From contig DBTX01000003.1 of the NCBI GenBank assembly GCA_002307275.1, positions 1 through 13,889 on the forward strand: a stretch of 13,889 nt of DNA. The letters are read 5' to 3'. Shown one piece after another: positions 1 to 8,381 of the stretch (the first letter of the stretch is position 1; each line of letters opens with the position of its first letter). The DNA comes from Hungateiclostridiaceae bacterium UBA1305. GTDB taxonomy: Bacteria; Bacillota; Clostridia; Acetivibrionales; DTU013. The notes under the pieces were generated by a model that searched no databases, was not told the DNA's origin, and saw only the letters and a list, made by a program, of their open reading frames with translations. A program made the translations under genes and the position numbers.

Positions 1-11
1 TGTTTGTCATA

Positions 12-17
12 TATAAT
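12..17 (+). promoter_or_regulatory. Possible -10 box upstream of the sensor kinase gene
   Basis: A perfect TATAAT lies at 12-17 in an AT-rich leader of the sensor kinase gene. A matching -35 box would fall before the first base of the window, so it cannot be tested. AT-rich DNA yields such hexamers by chance, so this is only a candidate for the promoter of the two-component pair. Confidence 0.2.
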
Positions 18-95
18 AAAATTATGCATGCCTTACATGGCTGTATGCGTAATATGTTTTGCTTTGTATTTTAAAAGATAAATGGAGTCTGGCAT

Positions 96-1895
96 ATGAT
101 TAAGATTATGAGTCCTGCGGAATGGTTTAAAAAACTTATGATATCGGGAAAAATTGTAGCGCTTTATATCCCACTGATTGTCATTCCGTTATTTTTACTT
201 GGGTATATATCGAATCTTATCTTTACACAGGTGATAGTCGACAAAACGATTACTAACGTAACTGATGAATCCAAGCTCATAATTACCCGTCTGAATGTCA
301 TGATGGATAATTCGAAAAGTTGCGCAAATGTTATAATGACCGATTTAAACAAGATAATTGAAATGAATAAAAAAAATATACAGCTAAATAAGCTGGGTCA
401 ATATAATCAGATATCTTACCTTGCTTACCGGGAGCAGGTACTGAATCAGTTAAGTTTTATACAGATGGCATTTCCAGATATTGATTCCATTGCTTTTATC
501 GATAATGATTCCGTTATATATGGTACAGATATGAAAGTCGAAGCTAATGCCGCAGATATTGCCGGAAGTAACATTTTGAACGTTATGGATAAGACAAACG
601 GAGTAAACGTGTGGTTCCCGATGCAGGAAAGGGATTACCTCGTAATGGATAAAACCCAGCCGGTGCTAACATTAGGCAAAAAAATACTTGACATTAATAC
701 ACAGGAAAAACTGGGTACATTGATAATCAACATAAGCGAAAAATCGTTGTCCTCCGTATATGATGATATCGGGCAGACAGTACCCAACGTTTTTTTTCTG
801 CTGGATCAGCAGGGTACTGTTGTCTCTTCACTGGATAAAACTGAATTGCTTAAGCCCTTGCGGGATGATGAAACCAGAAGCTGGCTGCTGTCTAACGGCA
901 ATGTTGCCGTGGTCAGAAATGTCAAGGGCAAGAGAACGTTGATAACCAGCATGCTGTTGGATAAGACAGGCTGGAGGCTTGTGAATGAAATACCTTTGGA
1001 AAAACTGACAGCCGATACGGATAAATTGACCCTCGCAGTCATCCTGATAGGTTGCATTTGTCTGATTTTTGCAGTATTCGGCGCCGGAATCCTGGCAAAA
1101 ACCATTGTAAATCCGCTTACCAGACTGACAAAAAGCATGCTTATTGCAAGGCAGGGCAATCTGGATATCGAGTGCAGTGTTGAATCGCAGGATGAGGTTG
1201 GTATGCTTGCGTCCGGCTTCAATACGATGATCGTGGAAATAAAGAATCTTCTGGAAAAGGTCAGACAAGAACAGAGGAAAAAGAGGGAATATGAGCTGGC
1301 GCTGATTCAAGCTCAAATAAAACCTCATTTCCTTTATAATACGCTGGATGTTATATATGCGCTGGCTAAAATGGAGAGGCTTGAACAAGTCCAGGAAGCG
1401 ACAAAATCGCTGGCGGACTTTTACAGAGCTGCTTTAAGCAAAGGACGGGAGATCATTACCATCAGGGAAGAAGTGGGTAATGTGAAAGCCTATCTGGCAA
1501 TTCAGAGGATTAGATATTCCGATGTTTTTGATTATGAAATAAATATTCCGGATGATATTCAGGATTATGATATCTTGAAGCTCACTATCCAGCCTCTTGT
1601 TGAGAATTCTATTTATCACGGATTGAAGGTGCGGACAAGTCCGGGAAAGATTTTGATAGAAGGCTTTAAAACGAAGAACGAGATCGTAATAAGAGTTGTC
1701 GACGACGGGGTTGGTATGCCTCGCGATCTATTGCTCAAGGTACTGCATCAGGATAATGTTCCTGAGAGATCAAAGCCATTTGGACTTAGCAGTGTGAATG
1801 AGAGAATCAAGCTTTACTTCGGTGAGGATTATGGCATAAGCATACGAAGTGAGGAGGGTTCAGGTACGGAAGTATCTTTGAGATTACCGTTATAG
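96..1895 (+). CDS. YesM-type sensor histidine kinase (HAMP, His_kinase, HATPase_c)
   Basis: Membrane sensor kinase of 599 aa that should autophosphorylate on His and pass phosphate to the response regulator encoded next. The N-terminus has a membrane segment at about residues 20-44. An extracytoplasmic sensor region of about 265 residues follows, of the size seen in double-Cache sensors. A second membrane segment lies at about 311-333, then a HAMP linker (about 334-386) with a charged coiled stretch. The phosphoacceptor box reads QIKPHFLYNTL with H411, as in the His_kinase (LytS/YesM) class. The ATP-binding domain has an N-box (E503, N504), a DDGVGMP box at 536-542 and a final GSGTEVSL glycine loop. 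The ATG has a GGAG site 8 bases upstream. The stop is 18 bases before the chosen start of the regulator, so the two are co-transcribed. The ligand cannot be read from sequence; the neighbouring sugar transporter suggests a carbohydrate or a binding-protein complex. Confidence 0.95.
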   Translation: MIKIMSPAEWFKKLMISGKIVALYIPLIVIPLFLLGYISNLIFTQVIVDKTITNVTDESKLIITRLNVMMDNSKSCANVIMTDLNKIIEMNKKNIQLNKLGQYNQISYLAYREQVLNQLSFIQMAFPDIDSIAFIDNDSVIYGTDMKVEANAADIAGSNILNVMDKTNGVNVWFPMQERDYLVMDKTQPVLTLGKKILDINTQEKLGTLIINISEKSLSSVYDDIGQTVPNVFFLLDQQGTVVSSLDKTELLKPLRDDETRSWLLSNGNVAVVRNVKGKRTLITSMLLDKTGWRLVNEIPLEKLTADTDKLTLAVILIGCICLIFAVFGAGILAKTIVNPLTRLTKSMLIARQGNLDIECSVESQDEVGMLASGFNTMIVEIKNLLEKVRQEQRKKREYELALIQAQIKPHFLYNTLDVIYALAKMERLEQVQEATKSLADFYRAALSKGREIITIREEVGNVKAYLAIQRIRYSDVFDYEINIPDDIQDYDILKLTIQPLVENSIYHGLKVRTSPGKILIEGFKTKNEIVIRVVDDGVGMPRDLLLKVLHQDNVPERSKPFGLSSVNERIKLYFGEDYGISIRSEEGSGTEVSLRLPL

Positions 1896-1913
1896 CATAT
1901 GGGAGAAAATCAA

Positions 1914-3515
1914 ATGGAAACACTTAAGGTAATGATAGTAGATGATGAAATTATATTCAGGGAACTGCTTATAACAACTGTAAAATGGGAAGCCCTGGGA
2001 CTCAGGGTTTGCTGTGAAGCGAGAAACGGGCTGGAGGCGCTTGAAAATGCAGCGAAATACAAGCCAGATATTGCATTGATAGATATCAACATGCCCAACA
2101 TGGACGGCCTCACCTTGTCGGAAAAGCTGAAAGAGGCGTATCCCTGTATGGCGCTTATAGTTGTTACCGGACACAGCGAATTTGAGTATGCAAGAAAAGC
2201 AGTAAAGCTAGGCATTATTGATTATATCTTAAAGCCCTTCGATGATGATGAGCTTATGAATGTACTGTTGAAATCGAAAAGCTCTATTCTTAAAATGAGA
2301 GAGGAAGAATCGCTTAAAACCGATTCAAAAAAGGTAATAAGAGAGAAACTTCTGAATCAGTTGATCGGTAATGAAAACAACGATGACGATGAGACCATAA
2401 AAAAACAGCTGTATAATGTAGGCATCAGCAGCCTCCCGGCAGATTTTTCCGTAGCTTCGGTCGAAATCGACAACATGTACCGGAGATGGGAGAACGCCGA
2501 TGAGGTCGTGTTGTGGAAATACGCGGTGTCAAATATCATGAACGAACTGCTGGATGAGGTTGGTGGACATTTTGTTTTTAATGGTCCGGAAGGAAGGATA
2601 ATCTCTATCATTGAATGTGATAATGGTATCTATAATGAAAAGTTTGTTGCAGATACTTTTGACAAGTTATGCTATTATGTAAACAAATATTTTAGTTTTA
2701 CAGTTACTGTAGGGTTAGGTAAGGCCTACAATGGCTTTAAAATGATAAGAATTTCATATATGGAATCCTTATCCGCCCTGCAAAATAAAATGATACTGGG
2801 GAACAACCGGGTTATTGACTATTCCACCTTTAAAAATGAATTCTCCAGCATAGGTTTTTACTCCAGCGAAATCAATGAAGATGTCCTTATTGCTTTAAGG
2901 ATGCATAATTGGCAAAAAATCGAGCAAAAGATAAACGAGGTGTTTCGCTATATCAATACCAACCGCCTATCCATCGATTATACCTATGTGTTTTGCACTG
3001 GGCTGATTTCGCTTTGCCTCTCGCATATAATCGAGTCGGGAAATGAAATAAGGGATCTGTACGGCGAACATTTTATGCCTTTAGCCAGGATGAGGGAAAT
3101 GGAATCCATCGATGCTCTTCAGGAATGGATACTGGATATGTTCAGGACAGCGGCAAATTACTGCGGGGACAGCGGGATCACACGTTCCAGGAAGACGGTG
3201 GATATGGTGAAGGAATATATCGGCAATCAATATGGCAATAGCGAATTATGCCTTGAAAAAATAGCGAATAATTTTCATATAAATTCGGATTATTTAAGAT
3301 CTTTGTTCAGAAAGGAAATGGGTATAACGATCACCGAATATATAACCAATATCAGGATGCAGCAAGCCAAGCGGCTTTTGAGCCCGGGCACGCTCAAACT
3401 TTCGGCTATATCCGATATGGTGGGCTATAATGATGCCGGATATTTCAGCAAATGCTTCAAGAAGTTTTTCGGCATGTCGCCCAGTGAATATGAAATACAA
3501 AAAATCGATCTTTAG
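1914..3515 (+). CDS. YesN-type response regulator, REC plus AraC-family DNA-binding domain
   Basis: Cytoplasmic transcription regulator of 533 aa from the chosen start. The REC domain (about 1-120) has the acidic pair D10/D11, phosphoacceptor D57 in LIDINMPNMDG, T85 and K107 in LKPFD, so all key receiver residues are present. A middle region of about 300 residues has no motif I recognise; this is usual for YesN proteins. The C-terminal 100 residues (about 430-530) carry the two helix-turn-helix units of AraC proteins, including the IRMQQAKRLL stretch and the closing GYNDAGYFSKCFKKFFGMSP signature. An upstream in-frame ATG at 1899 has no ribosome site. The ATG at 1914 has GGGAG 8 bases before it and starts METLKVMIVDDE, the normal REC N-terminus, so I chose it. 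It is the expected partner of the upstream kinase and the probable activator of the transporter genes beginning 170 bases downstream. Confidence 0.95.
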   Translation: METLKVMIVDDEIIFRELLITTVKWEALGLRVCCEARNGLEALENAAKYKPDIALIDINMPNMDGLTLSEKLKEAYPCMALIVVTGHSEFEYARKAVKLGIIDYILKPFDDDELMNVLLKSKSSILKMREEESLKTDSKKVIREKLLNQLIGNENNDDDETIKKQLYNVGISSLPADFSVASVEIDNMYRRWENADEVVLWKYAVSNIMNELLDEVGGHFVFNGPEGRIISIIECDNGIYNEKFVADTFDKLCYYVNKYFSFTVTVGLGKAYNGFKMIRISYMESLSALQNKMILGNNRVIDYSTFKNEFSSIGFYSSEINEDVLIALRMHNWQKIEQKINEVFRYINTNRLSIDYTYVFCTGLISLCLSHIIESGNEIRDLYGEHFMPLARMREMESIDALQEWILDMFRTAANYCGDSGITRSRKTVDMVKEYIGNQYGNSELCLEKIANNFHINSDYLRSLFRKEMGITITEYITNIRMQQAKRLLSPGTLKLSAISDMVGYNDAGYFSKCFKKFFGMSPSEYEIQKIDL

Positions 3516-3554
3516 ATTTCCTCCGGATTTTTCAATTGGACTCCGCTTTTTTCA

Positions 3555-3583
3555 TTCGCTTTTTTGATGGCGGATATTATAAT
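3555..3583 (+). promoter_or_regulatory. Candidate promoter of the sugar transporter operon
   Basis: A perfect TATAAT at 3578-3583 is preceded, after 17 bases, by a poor -35 hexamer TTCGCT at 3555-3560 (3 of 6 matches). A good -10 with a weak -35 is what an activator-dependent promoter would show, and two direct-repeat families flank the -35. The expected start of transcription is near 3590, giving a leader of about 95 bases. Confidence 0.35.
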
Positions 3584-3593
3584 TGGACTACAA

Positions 3594-3605
3594 GCTTGAT
3601 CAAGC
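3594..3605. promoter_or_regulatory. Perfect 12-bp palindrome, possible operator
   Basis: GCTTGATCAAGC is a perfect palindrome starting about 10 bases after the candidate -10 box, so it would lie at or just after the transcription start. This position is typical of a repressor operator, but no matching repressor is identified in the window and the site could be chance. Confidence 0.3.
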
Positions 3606-3685
3606 GTCAGCAAGAATATCAAAACCAGTAGTTGCAAGGCATCAAAATCACACAAATCCCAATTGATTTTTAGGAGGTAATTTGA

Positions 3686-5041
3686 ATGGTACAAAGGTAT
3701 TCTAAATTGATGTGTATCGTACTGACATTATTGCTGGTTCTTTCATTGGCTGCATGCGGTAATTCAGCCAATACGGCCACGACTGACGCCAGCTCTGTTC
3801 CGGCAGTTTCATCTTCTTCAGGTACAACTGCTTCCTCAGGCAGTGCAAGTCAGCCTGTAACAATCAAGATCTATACGCAGTACTCCTCTGATGATGAAAA
3901 ACAACCGTATGATTATGCGGCTGCCGCTATGAAAAAGCTGATGCCCAACGTTTCGCTGGATCTTGAAGTAGAAGCGCAGGACGACAATCAGAAAATCAAG
4001 ACATATGCCGCTGCGGGTAACCTTCCGGATATATTCGCAGTGACTTCCGACCTGGTTACGCTGTTCAAGAAATCCAACAATATACTCCAGCTCGACAGTT
4101 ATGTAAAGCAATATGGTATAGCAGACAAGCTGACTGAGACCTCCCAGTCGTTACTATTCGATCAGGATGGGCATGTATATGCCGTGCCCAATGTTGGACA
4201 GTGGGCTGCAAACCTCTTTATCAACAAAGATTTGTTTACCCAGAACAATATTAAGGTTCCGACGAATTATAATGAGCTTTTGGCCGCGGTTAAAGCATTC
4301 AAAGCTAAAAACATCATCCCCCTTGCCATATTTGCTAAAGAAAAATGGCCTGCGGTCCAAATGTTCGACATGCTTGTGACGAGGACTCAACCTCTTGGCG
4401 TAGTAGGACTGGACACGGGTAAAACACAGATTTCGGATTACGTTTACAAAAATGCAGCGACAAAGTTCATTGAGCTGGTAAAGGCGGGATTGATTTCGAA
4501 GGACGCCTTCAACACCTCTGCAGATCAGGCTCTTCAGCAGCTTTATACCGGTAAGGCGGCAATGTTCATAGGCGGCTCATGGGCAATGAGCGATATAGGC
4601 GATCCCAAGAATCTGGGTGAAAAGGCGGACATCCTTTACTCAGTACCTTTCGCGGATGCTGCAGATGCAGATGCCACCAAGTGGAACATGAGCGGCGGCG
4701 GATTCAACCAGGGCTTTGCTGTATCGGCAGTCAGCAAGAATAAAGATATAGCAGGACAATTTGCCGTACAATTCGGTTATGCTTTTGCCGAAGGCAGGGT
4801 AGTAAAGAGAGCGGATCCCAATCCAATCATGAAGAATCCCCCGCCGCCGGAAGCCGGATATAATACAATGCAGAAGAAATACATCGCCGATTCGGCAAGC
4901 TTTACAAGCATGACTGCCTTCCCATGGGGCATAACCAACGCAAAGCTGGGGACTGCGCTTCAGGATGATTGCCAGAAGCTTTTGACCGGAGACTACACGG
5001 TTGATCAATTCGTACAGGACATCTCCAACTCATTGAAATAG
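3686..5041 (+). CDS. Sugar ABC transporter substrate-binding lipoprotein (CUT1, SBP_bac_1/8 type)
   Basis: Extracytoplasmic binding protein of 451 aa that should capture an oligosaccharide and deliver it to the two permeases downstream. It begins with a lipoprotein signal: basic residues, a hydrophobic core and lipobox LAAC with the lipidated cysteine at C24. A Ser/Thr/Ala-rich linker follows to about residue 55. The mature domain shows the hallmarks of MalE-like solute-binding proteins, including an early ITIYTQYSSDDE-like strand region, GNLPDIFAV, VPNVGQWAANLFINKDLF and the GGSWAMSDIGDP segment. The length is normal for the family. The ATG has AGGAGG 8 bases upstream, the strongest ribosome site in the operon, which fits the high amount of binding protein usually needed. 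The ligand is not predictable from sequence alone; the downstream GH4 enzyme suggests an alpha-galactoside. Confidence 0.93.
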   Translation: MVQRYSKLMCIVLTLLLVLSLAACGNSANTATTDASSVPAVSSSSGTTASSGSASQPVTIKIYTQYSSDDEKQPYDYAAAAMKKLMPNVSLDLEVEAQDDNQKIKTYAAAGNLPDIFAVTSDLVTLFKKSNNILQLDSYVKQYGIADKLTETSQSLLFDQDGHVYAVPNVGQWAANLFINKDLFTQNNIKVPTNYNELLAAVKAFKAKNIIPLAIFAKEKWPAVQMFDMLVTRTQPLGVVGLDTGKTQISDYVYKNAATKFIELVKAGLISKDAFNTSADQALQQLYTGKAAMFIGGSWAMSDIGDPKNLGEKADILYSVPFADAADADATKWNMSGGGFNQGFAVSAVSKNKDIAGQFAVQFGYAFAEGRVVKRADPNPIMKNPPPPEAGYNTMQKKYIADSASFTSMTAFPWGITNAKLGTALQDDCQKLLTGDYTVDQFVQDISNSLK

Positions 5042-5070
5042 CATACATTGCCTCTGATAATCCTCAACAG

Positions 5071-5110
5071 GTATTCAGGCTATCTTGAATTTTTAAGATA
5101 GCCTGAATAC
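5071..5110 (+). repeat. Perfect 16-bp intercistronic stem-loop
   Basis: Bases 5071-5086 pair without mismatch with 5095-5110 around an 8-base loop (GAATTTTT). It starts 30 bases after the stop of the binding-protein gene. No T-run follows on either strand, so it is not a standard intrinsic terminator. A stable hairpin here would protect the upstream message from 3' exonucleases and keep the binding protein above the permeases, a layout known from maltose-type operons. Partial attenuation is the alternative. Confidence 0.85.
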
Positions 5111-5170
5111 TAGCAAGTCATTATTAAGAATTATTACATGCAAAATACTGGAAATAAGGACAATGATACT

Positions 5171-6052
5171 ATGAATAAAAACCTTAGCTATAAAATTTCC
5201 GTATGCGTATTCACATTGCCAACCTTGATCCTTTTTACGGTTGTAGTATGTAATCCTATATTGCAGACCATTTACAAGAGTTTTTTCGATTGGGATGGAA
5301 TCAGCGCGGCAAGCTTTATCAATATTCAAAACTATGTAAAGCTGTTTCATGATTCCGACTTTTTCACTGCATCGAATAACGGCTTGATATTCGCGGCGTT
5401 TCTGGTTATTTACCAGACCGGTCTGGCCACTATTTTTGCAATACTGTTTGCGAATAAAGACTTAAAAGGGAGGAAGTTTTTCAAATCCGCCTATTTCATA
5501 CCGGTTGTATTATCCGTAACAGTTGTATCCATGTTGTGGCTGACAGTTTATAATACCGACAATGGTATCATAAACAAAGTACTCAAGCTGATGGGGAGTC
5601 CTTACCGGCAAAGTTGGCTCAGCAACATGAAAACAGGGATCTATGCGGTTGCTTTTGTAAACGCGTGGCAATATATGGGCATACAGATGATATTGATATT
5701 TGCCGCAATAAAATCAATACCGGAGCATTACTATGAAGCGGCGTCCATCGATGGCGCTTCTTCATTCCAGAAGCACATACATGTGACCATGCCAATGCTG
5801 GCGGAGACATATAAATTTTGTCTTGTTCTTGCAATCACAGGCGGCTTGAAGGCATTTGAAAACATGTACATCATGACGCAGGGAGGACCGGGGACAGCCA
5901 CCTATACTCTCACATATCTCATGTACAGTGCTGCGTTCAGATCCAATCAATACGGATATGCATGCTCTGCCGCAACTATACTGGTTGTGCAATGTCTGGT
6001 TTTCACCATTCTGGTCAACCGCTTTGTTGCAAGAGAAAAAATCAAATATTAG
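5171..6052 (+). CDS. CUT1 sugar ABC transporter permease, MalF/UgpA type
   Basis: Integral membrane subunit of 293 aa, forming half of the channel for the imported sugar. Six hydrophobic segments can be followed, the first at about residues 9-31. The cytoplasmic EAA loop reads YYEAASIDGA with E189-A196, followed by the usual hydrophobic and proline stretch (HVTMPML); this loop docks on the ATPase. The longest open frame begins at ATG 5138 but has no clear ribosome site. ATG 5171 has AAGGA 10 bases upstream and gives a first membrane segment at the normal distance from the N-terminus, so I prefer it. The stop overlaps the ribosome site of the second permease gene, so translation of the two is probably coupled. 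Confidence 0.93.
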   Translation: MNKNLSYKISVCVFTLPTLILFTVVVCNPILQTIYKSFFDWDGISAASFINIQNYVKLFHDSDFFTASNNGLIFAAFLVIYQTGLATIFAILFANKDLKGRKFFKSAYFIPVVLSVTVVSMLWLTVYNTDNGIINKVLKLMGSPYRQSWLSNMKTGIYAVAFVNAWQYMGIQMILIFAAIKSIPEHYYEAASIDGASSFQKHIHVTMPMLAETYKFCLVLAITGGLKAFENMYIMTQGGPGTATYTLTYLMYSAAFRSNQYGYACSAATILVVQCLVFTILVNRFVAREKIKY

Positions 6053-6064
6053 GGGGGAGATTTG

Positions 6065-6907
6065 ATGAGGGGAAAGCTTGTAAACAAATTAGTAAGAACG
6101 TTACTCTATGTGTTCATATCGTTCTATGCCATCGTCTCCCTGTATCCTATGGTCTGGATGATTTTCAATTCCTTTAAGAACAACAGGGAGATTTTTGAGA
6201 CAAATGTTTTTGGAATACCGAAAGTACTGAGATTGGAAAATTATATAAAAGCCGTTCATTCGTTCAACATACTGAGGTTCTTTGAAAACAGCATCATCGT
6301 TGCCGTTTGTACTGTAACAGTAACTCTGTTCCTTTCCCTGATGTTTTCCTACGCTACGGCGCGGATGAAGTGGAAACTGGCTACGGTATCAAGAATATAT
6401 GTAACTGCGGGCATGTTTATCCCTGTTCAGATCATAATGATCCCATTGGTCATACTGGCCAGGAACCTGCACATTTCAAATTCACTGCTGTCGTTGATCA
6501 TACCTTATGCAGCATTTGAACTGCCATTTTCCAGCATAGTATTGTATGGATTTTACAGGACCATCCCCAATGAAATTGAGGAGGCGGCTACCATTGATGG
6601 AGCAAATATATACAGAGTCTTCTTTTCTATCATCATGCCGCTTGTCAAATCTGCAATAGCATCGGTTCTCATATTCGTATTTCTTTTTTCGTGGAATGAG
6701 TTTTATATGGCACTGATAATCATATCGAATAATAATTTGATGACACTCCCGCTTGGATTGATAAATTTCCAGGGCCAATTTCAGACCGACTGGGGGGCTA
6801 TGGCAGCAACAATGACAATTGCAAGCCTGCCTACGGTGATCGTATACTTATTCTTCAGTGAACAGGTTGAGAAGGCACTGACAGTGGGCTCAGCTGTAAA
6901 AGGTTGA
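6065..6907 (+). CDS. CUT1 sugar ABC transporter permease, MalG/UgpE type
   Basis: Second channel subunit, 280 aa. It opens with a basic stretch and a membrane segment followed by the family signature YPMVWMIFNSFK. The EAA loop reads EEAATIDGA (E173-A180), ending in SIIMPL. Other typical features are FVFLFSWNEFYMAL before the last segments and the short positively charged tail. A TTG at 6062 could lengthen it by one residue, but ATG 6065 sits 5 bases after a G-rich ribosome site (6051-6059) that overlaps the stop of the first permease, so I chose ATG. No ATP-binding subunit gene follows; the next gene is a glycosidase. The transporter therefore probably uses a shared MsmX/MsmK-type ATPase encoded elsewhere, which is common for CUT1 systems in Bacillota. 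Confidence 0.93.
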   Translation: MRGKLVNKLVRTLLYVFISFYAIVSLYPMVWMIFNSFKNNREIFETNVFGIPKVLRLENYIKAVHSFNILRFFENSIIVAVCTVTVTLFLSLMFSYATARMKWKLATVSRIYVTAGMFIPVQIIMIPLVILARNLHISNSLLSLIIPYAAFELPFSSIVLYGFYRTIPNEIEEAATIDGANIYRVFFSIIMPLVKSAIASVLIFVFLFSWNEFYMALIIISNNNLMTLPLGLINFQGQFQTDWGAMAATMTIASLPTVIVYLFFSEQVEKALTVGSAVKG

Positions 6908-7014
6908 TAAGGCGGCCGGTGAATCAGGGAAATCATCAAATTATTAAGTACTCAAATGTAGATTAAATAAACAAATGCTTATCGAATACCAAATTACAGG
7001 AGGTTTATTTTACT

Positions 7015-8334
7015 ATGAAAAAAATTGCATTTATAGGTGCGGGAAGCTTTCTTTTTACAAGGAATCTGGTGAGGGATATCCTTTCGTTTCCGGCTTTTGC
7101 CGACTGCACGCTGGCTTTGATGGACAGGAACACCGAACGCCTTGAGCTGGTCAGGAAGGCTGTAGACAGGATTATCGAAGCAGGAAGCTATCCTGCAAAG
7201 GTTGTCGTGACCACTGACAGGGCCGAAGCCTTAAAAGATGCGGATGGTGTCATTTGCACCATTCTCAACGGCGGAGTGGATGTGTGGAGGTACGATGTGG
7301 AAATACCGAAGAAGTATGGTGTTGATATCAATCAGGGAGACACAAGGGGGCCGGGCGGTATTTTCAGGGCGCTTCGCACGATCCCTGTGATGCTTGACCT
7401 TTGTAAAGACATCGAGCACTACTGCCCGGGCGCCGTTTTCCTCAACTACACCAACCCGATGGCGATGCTGTGCAGGGCTATGCAGGGGGAAAGCGGTGTA
7501 AATGTCACAGGCCTCTGCCATAGTGTCCAGGGGACGGCAAAAATGCTGGCCGACTGGATAGGCGCACCCATGGACGAAGTTACCTACCTTTGCGCGGGTA
7601 TCAACCACCAGGCCTGGTATCTGGAATTCAACTGGAATGGGAAAGATGCCTACCAGCTTATCCGGAAGGCACTTGAAGACCCGAAGGTGTGGAAGGAGGA
7701 GATTGTCAGGAATGAAATGTTCAGGCATCTTGACTACTATGTGACCGAATCCAGCGGACACAATTCGGAGTACAACGCCTGGTTCAGGAAACGTCCCGAC
7801 CTCATAGAGAAATACTGTGTGCACGGCACAGGCTGGAACCCGGGAGAGTATGCGTTCTGCCTGAACGAGTACCTTGAAAGGAAGAACACCTGGAAGACTG
7901 ATATACAGAAATGGCTGACGGAAGAGGTGGATCTGGCGAGGGGCAAGGAATATGCAGCAAGCATTTTTAACGCCATATTCGGCGATGGAGCGCTGTATAA
8001 GTTCAATGGAAATGTACGGAATTTCGGACTCATAGACAATTTGCCTGAGGGCTGCTGTGTAGAGGTACCGGTGCTGGCTTCGAAACAAGGGCTGGAAACG
8101 ATTCATGTAGGAAAACTTCCCGATCATCTGGCGATTCTGAACAATATCAATGCCCGCTGTGAGGAGCTTGCCATACAGGCAGCGATTACCGGAGATCCCA
8201 GAATGCTGTTCCATGCGGTTTGCTTTGACCCGCTGACATCGGCAGTATTGAGCCTTGAAGAAATACAGGTGATGGTGAACGAGATGCTTGCGGCCAACCG
8301 GGAGTACCTGCCGCAATTCAAGCACAATTCCTGA
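7015..8334 (+). CDS. GH4 NAD/metal-dependent glycosidase, alpha-galactosidase (MelA/AglA) type
   Basis: Cytoplasmic glycosidase of 439 aa, the usual GH4 length. GH4 enzymes cleave by transient oxidation at C3 with NAD and a divalent metal rather than by ordinary acid/base hydrolysis. The N-terminal Rossmann motif is IGAGSFLF (G8, G10). The QGDTRGPGGIFRALRTIP segment is characteristic. The metal-binding cysteine and histidine are C168 and H198. The signature around the cysteine is CHSV (168-171). In GH4, CHSV is linked with alpha-galactosidases, CHEV with alpha-galacturonidases, and CNxP or CDMP with phospho-glucosidases, so alpha-galactosidase is the best reading and an unphosphorylated ABC-imported substrate fits. 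The ATG has AGGAGG 11 bases upstream, after a 107-base gap without a clear promoter. Substrate preference (melibiose, raffinose, galactolipid headgroups or others) is not readable. Confidence 0.9.
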   Translation: MKKIAFIGAGSFLFTRNLVRDILSFPAFADCTLALMDRNTERLELVRKAVDRIIEAGSYPAKVVVTTDRAEALKDADGVICTILNGGVDVWRYDVEIPKKYGVDINQGDTRGPGGIFRALRTIPVMLDLCKDIEHYCPGAVFLNYTNPMAMLCRAMQGESGVNVTGLCHSVQGTAKMLADWIGAPMDEVTYLCAGINHQAWYLEFNWNGKDAYQLIRKALEDPKVWKEEIVRNEMFRHLDYYVTESSGHNSEYNAWFRKRPDLIEKYCVHGTGWNPGEYAFCLNEYLERKNTWKTDIQKWLTEEVDLARGKEYAASIFNAIFGDGALYKFNGNVRNFGLIDNLPEGCCVEVPVLASKQGLETIHVGKLPDHLAILNNINARCEELAIQAAITGDPRMLFHAVCFDPLTSAVLSLEEIQVMVNEMLAANREYLPQFKHNS

Positions 8335-8381
8335 CAGAATGGGGCCGGTGCTTTCAATCTATATAAAAGGCGGTAAAAGAT

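Larger units (their letters stand above)
3516..3685 (+). promoter_or_regulatory. Control region of the transporter operon
   Basis: This 170-base gap separates the regulator from the transporter operon. It holds two copies of AATTGGACT (3534-3542 and 3581-3589), a near-tandem 13-bp repeat with core CGCTTTTTT (3544-3552 and 3557-3565), a perfect TATAAT (3578-3583) and the palindrome at 3594-3605. A 7-bp inverted repeat (AAAATCA at 3644-3650, TGATTTT at 3664-3670) sits just before the ribosome site AGGAGG at 3672-3677. AraC-type regulators commonly bind direct repeats near the -35 region, so the repeats are candidate response-regulator sites. That assignment is inference. Confidence 0.5.

Noticed and set aside
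828..1388. A 186-codon minus-strand open frame inside the sensor kinase gene
   Set aside because: Overlaps the HAMP and kinase coding region, whose + strand motifs are unambiguous.
3551..3564. Possible CcpA cre site around TTCATTCGCTTTTT
   Set aside because: It lacks the required TG and CA ends of the cre consensus; no other good cre match was noticed in the intergenic regions.
3543..3573. T-runs with short CCGC/GCGG complements after the response regulator, as a possible terminator
   Set aside because: Only a 4-bp stem can be formed and the T-runs lie inside the loop; it is better explained as promoter-region repeats.
6908..7014. Possible promoter in the gap before the GH4 gene
   Set aside because: A TTGATA at 6904-6909 has no acceptable -10 at 16-18 bases, so I treat the gap as internal to the operon.
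7231..8325. A 364-codon open frame on the minus strand across the GH4 gene
   Set aside because: It is fully antisense to a gene with clear GH4 motifs, its translation shows no recognisable domain, and it reflects codon bias of the + strand gene.
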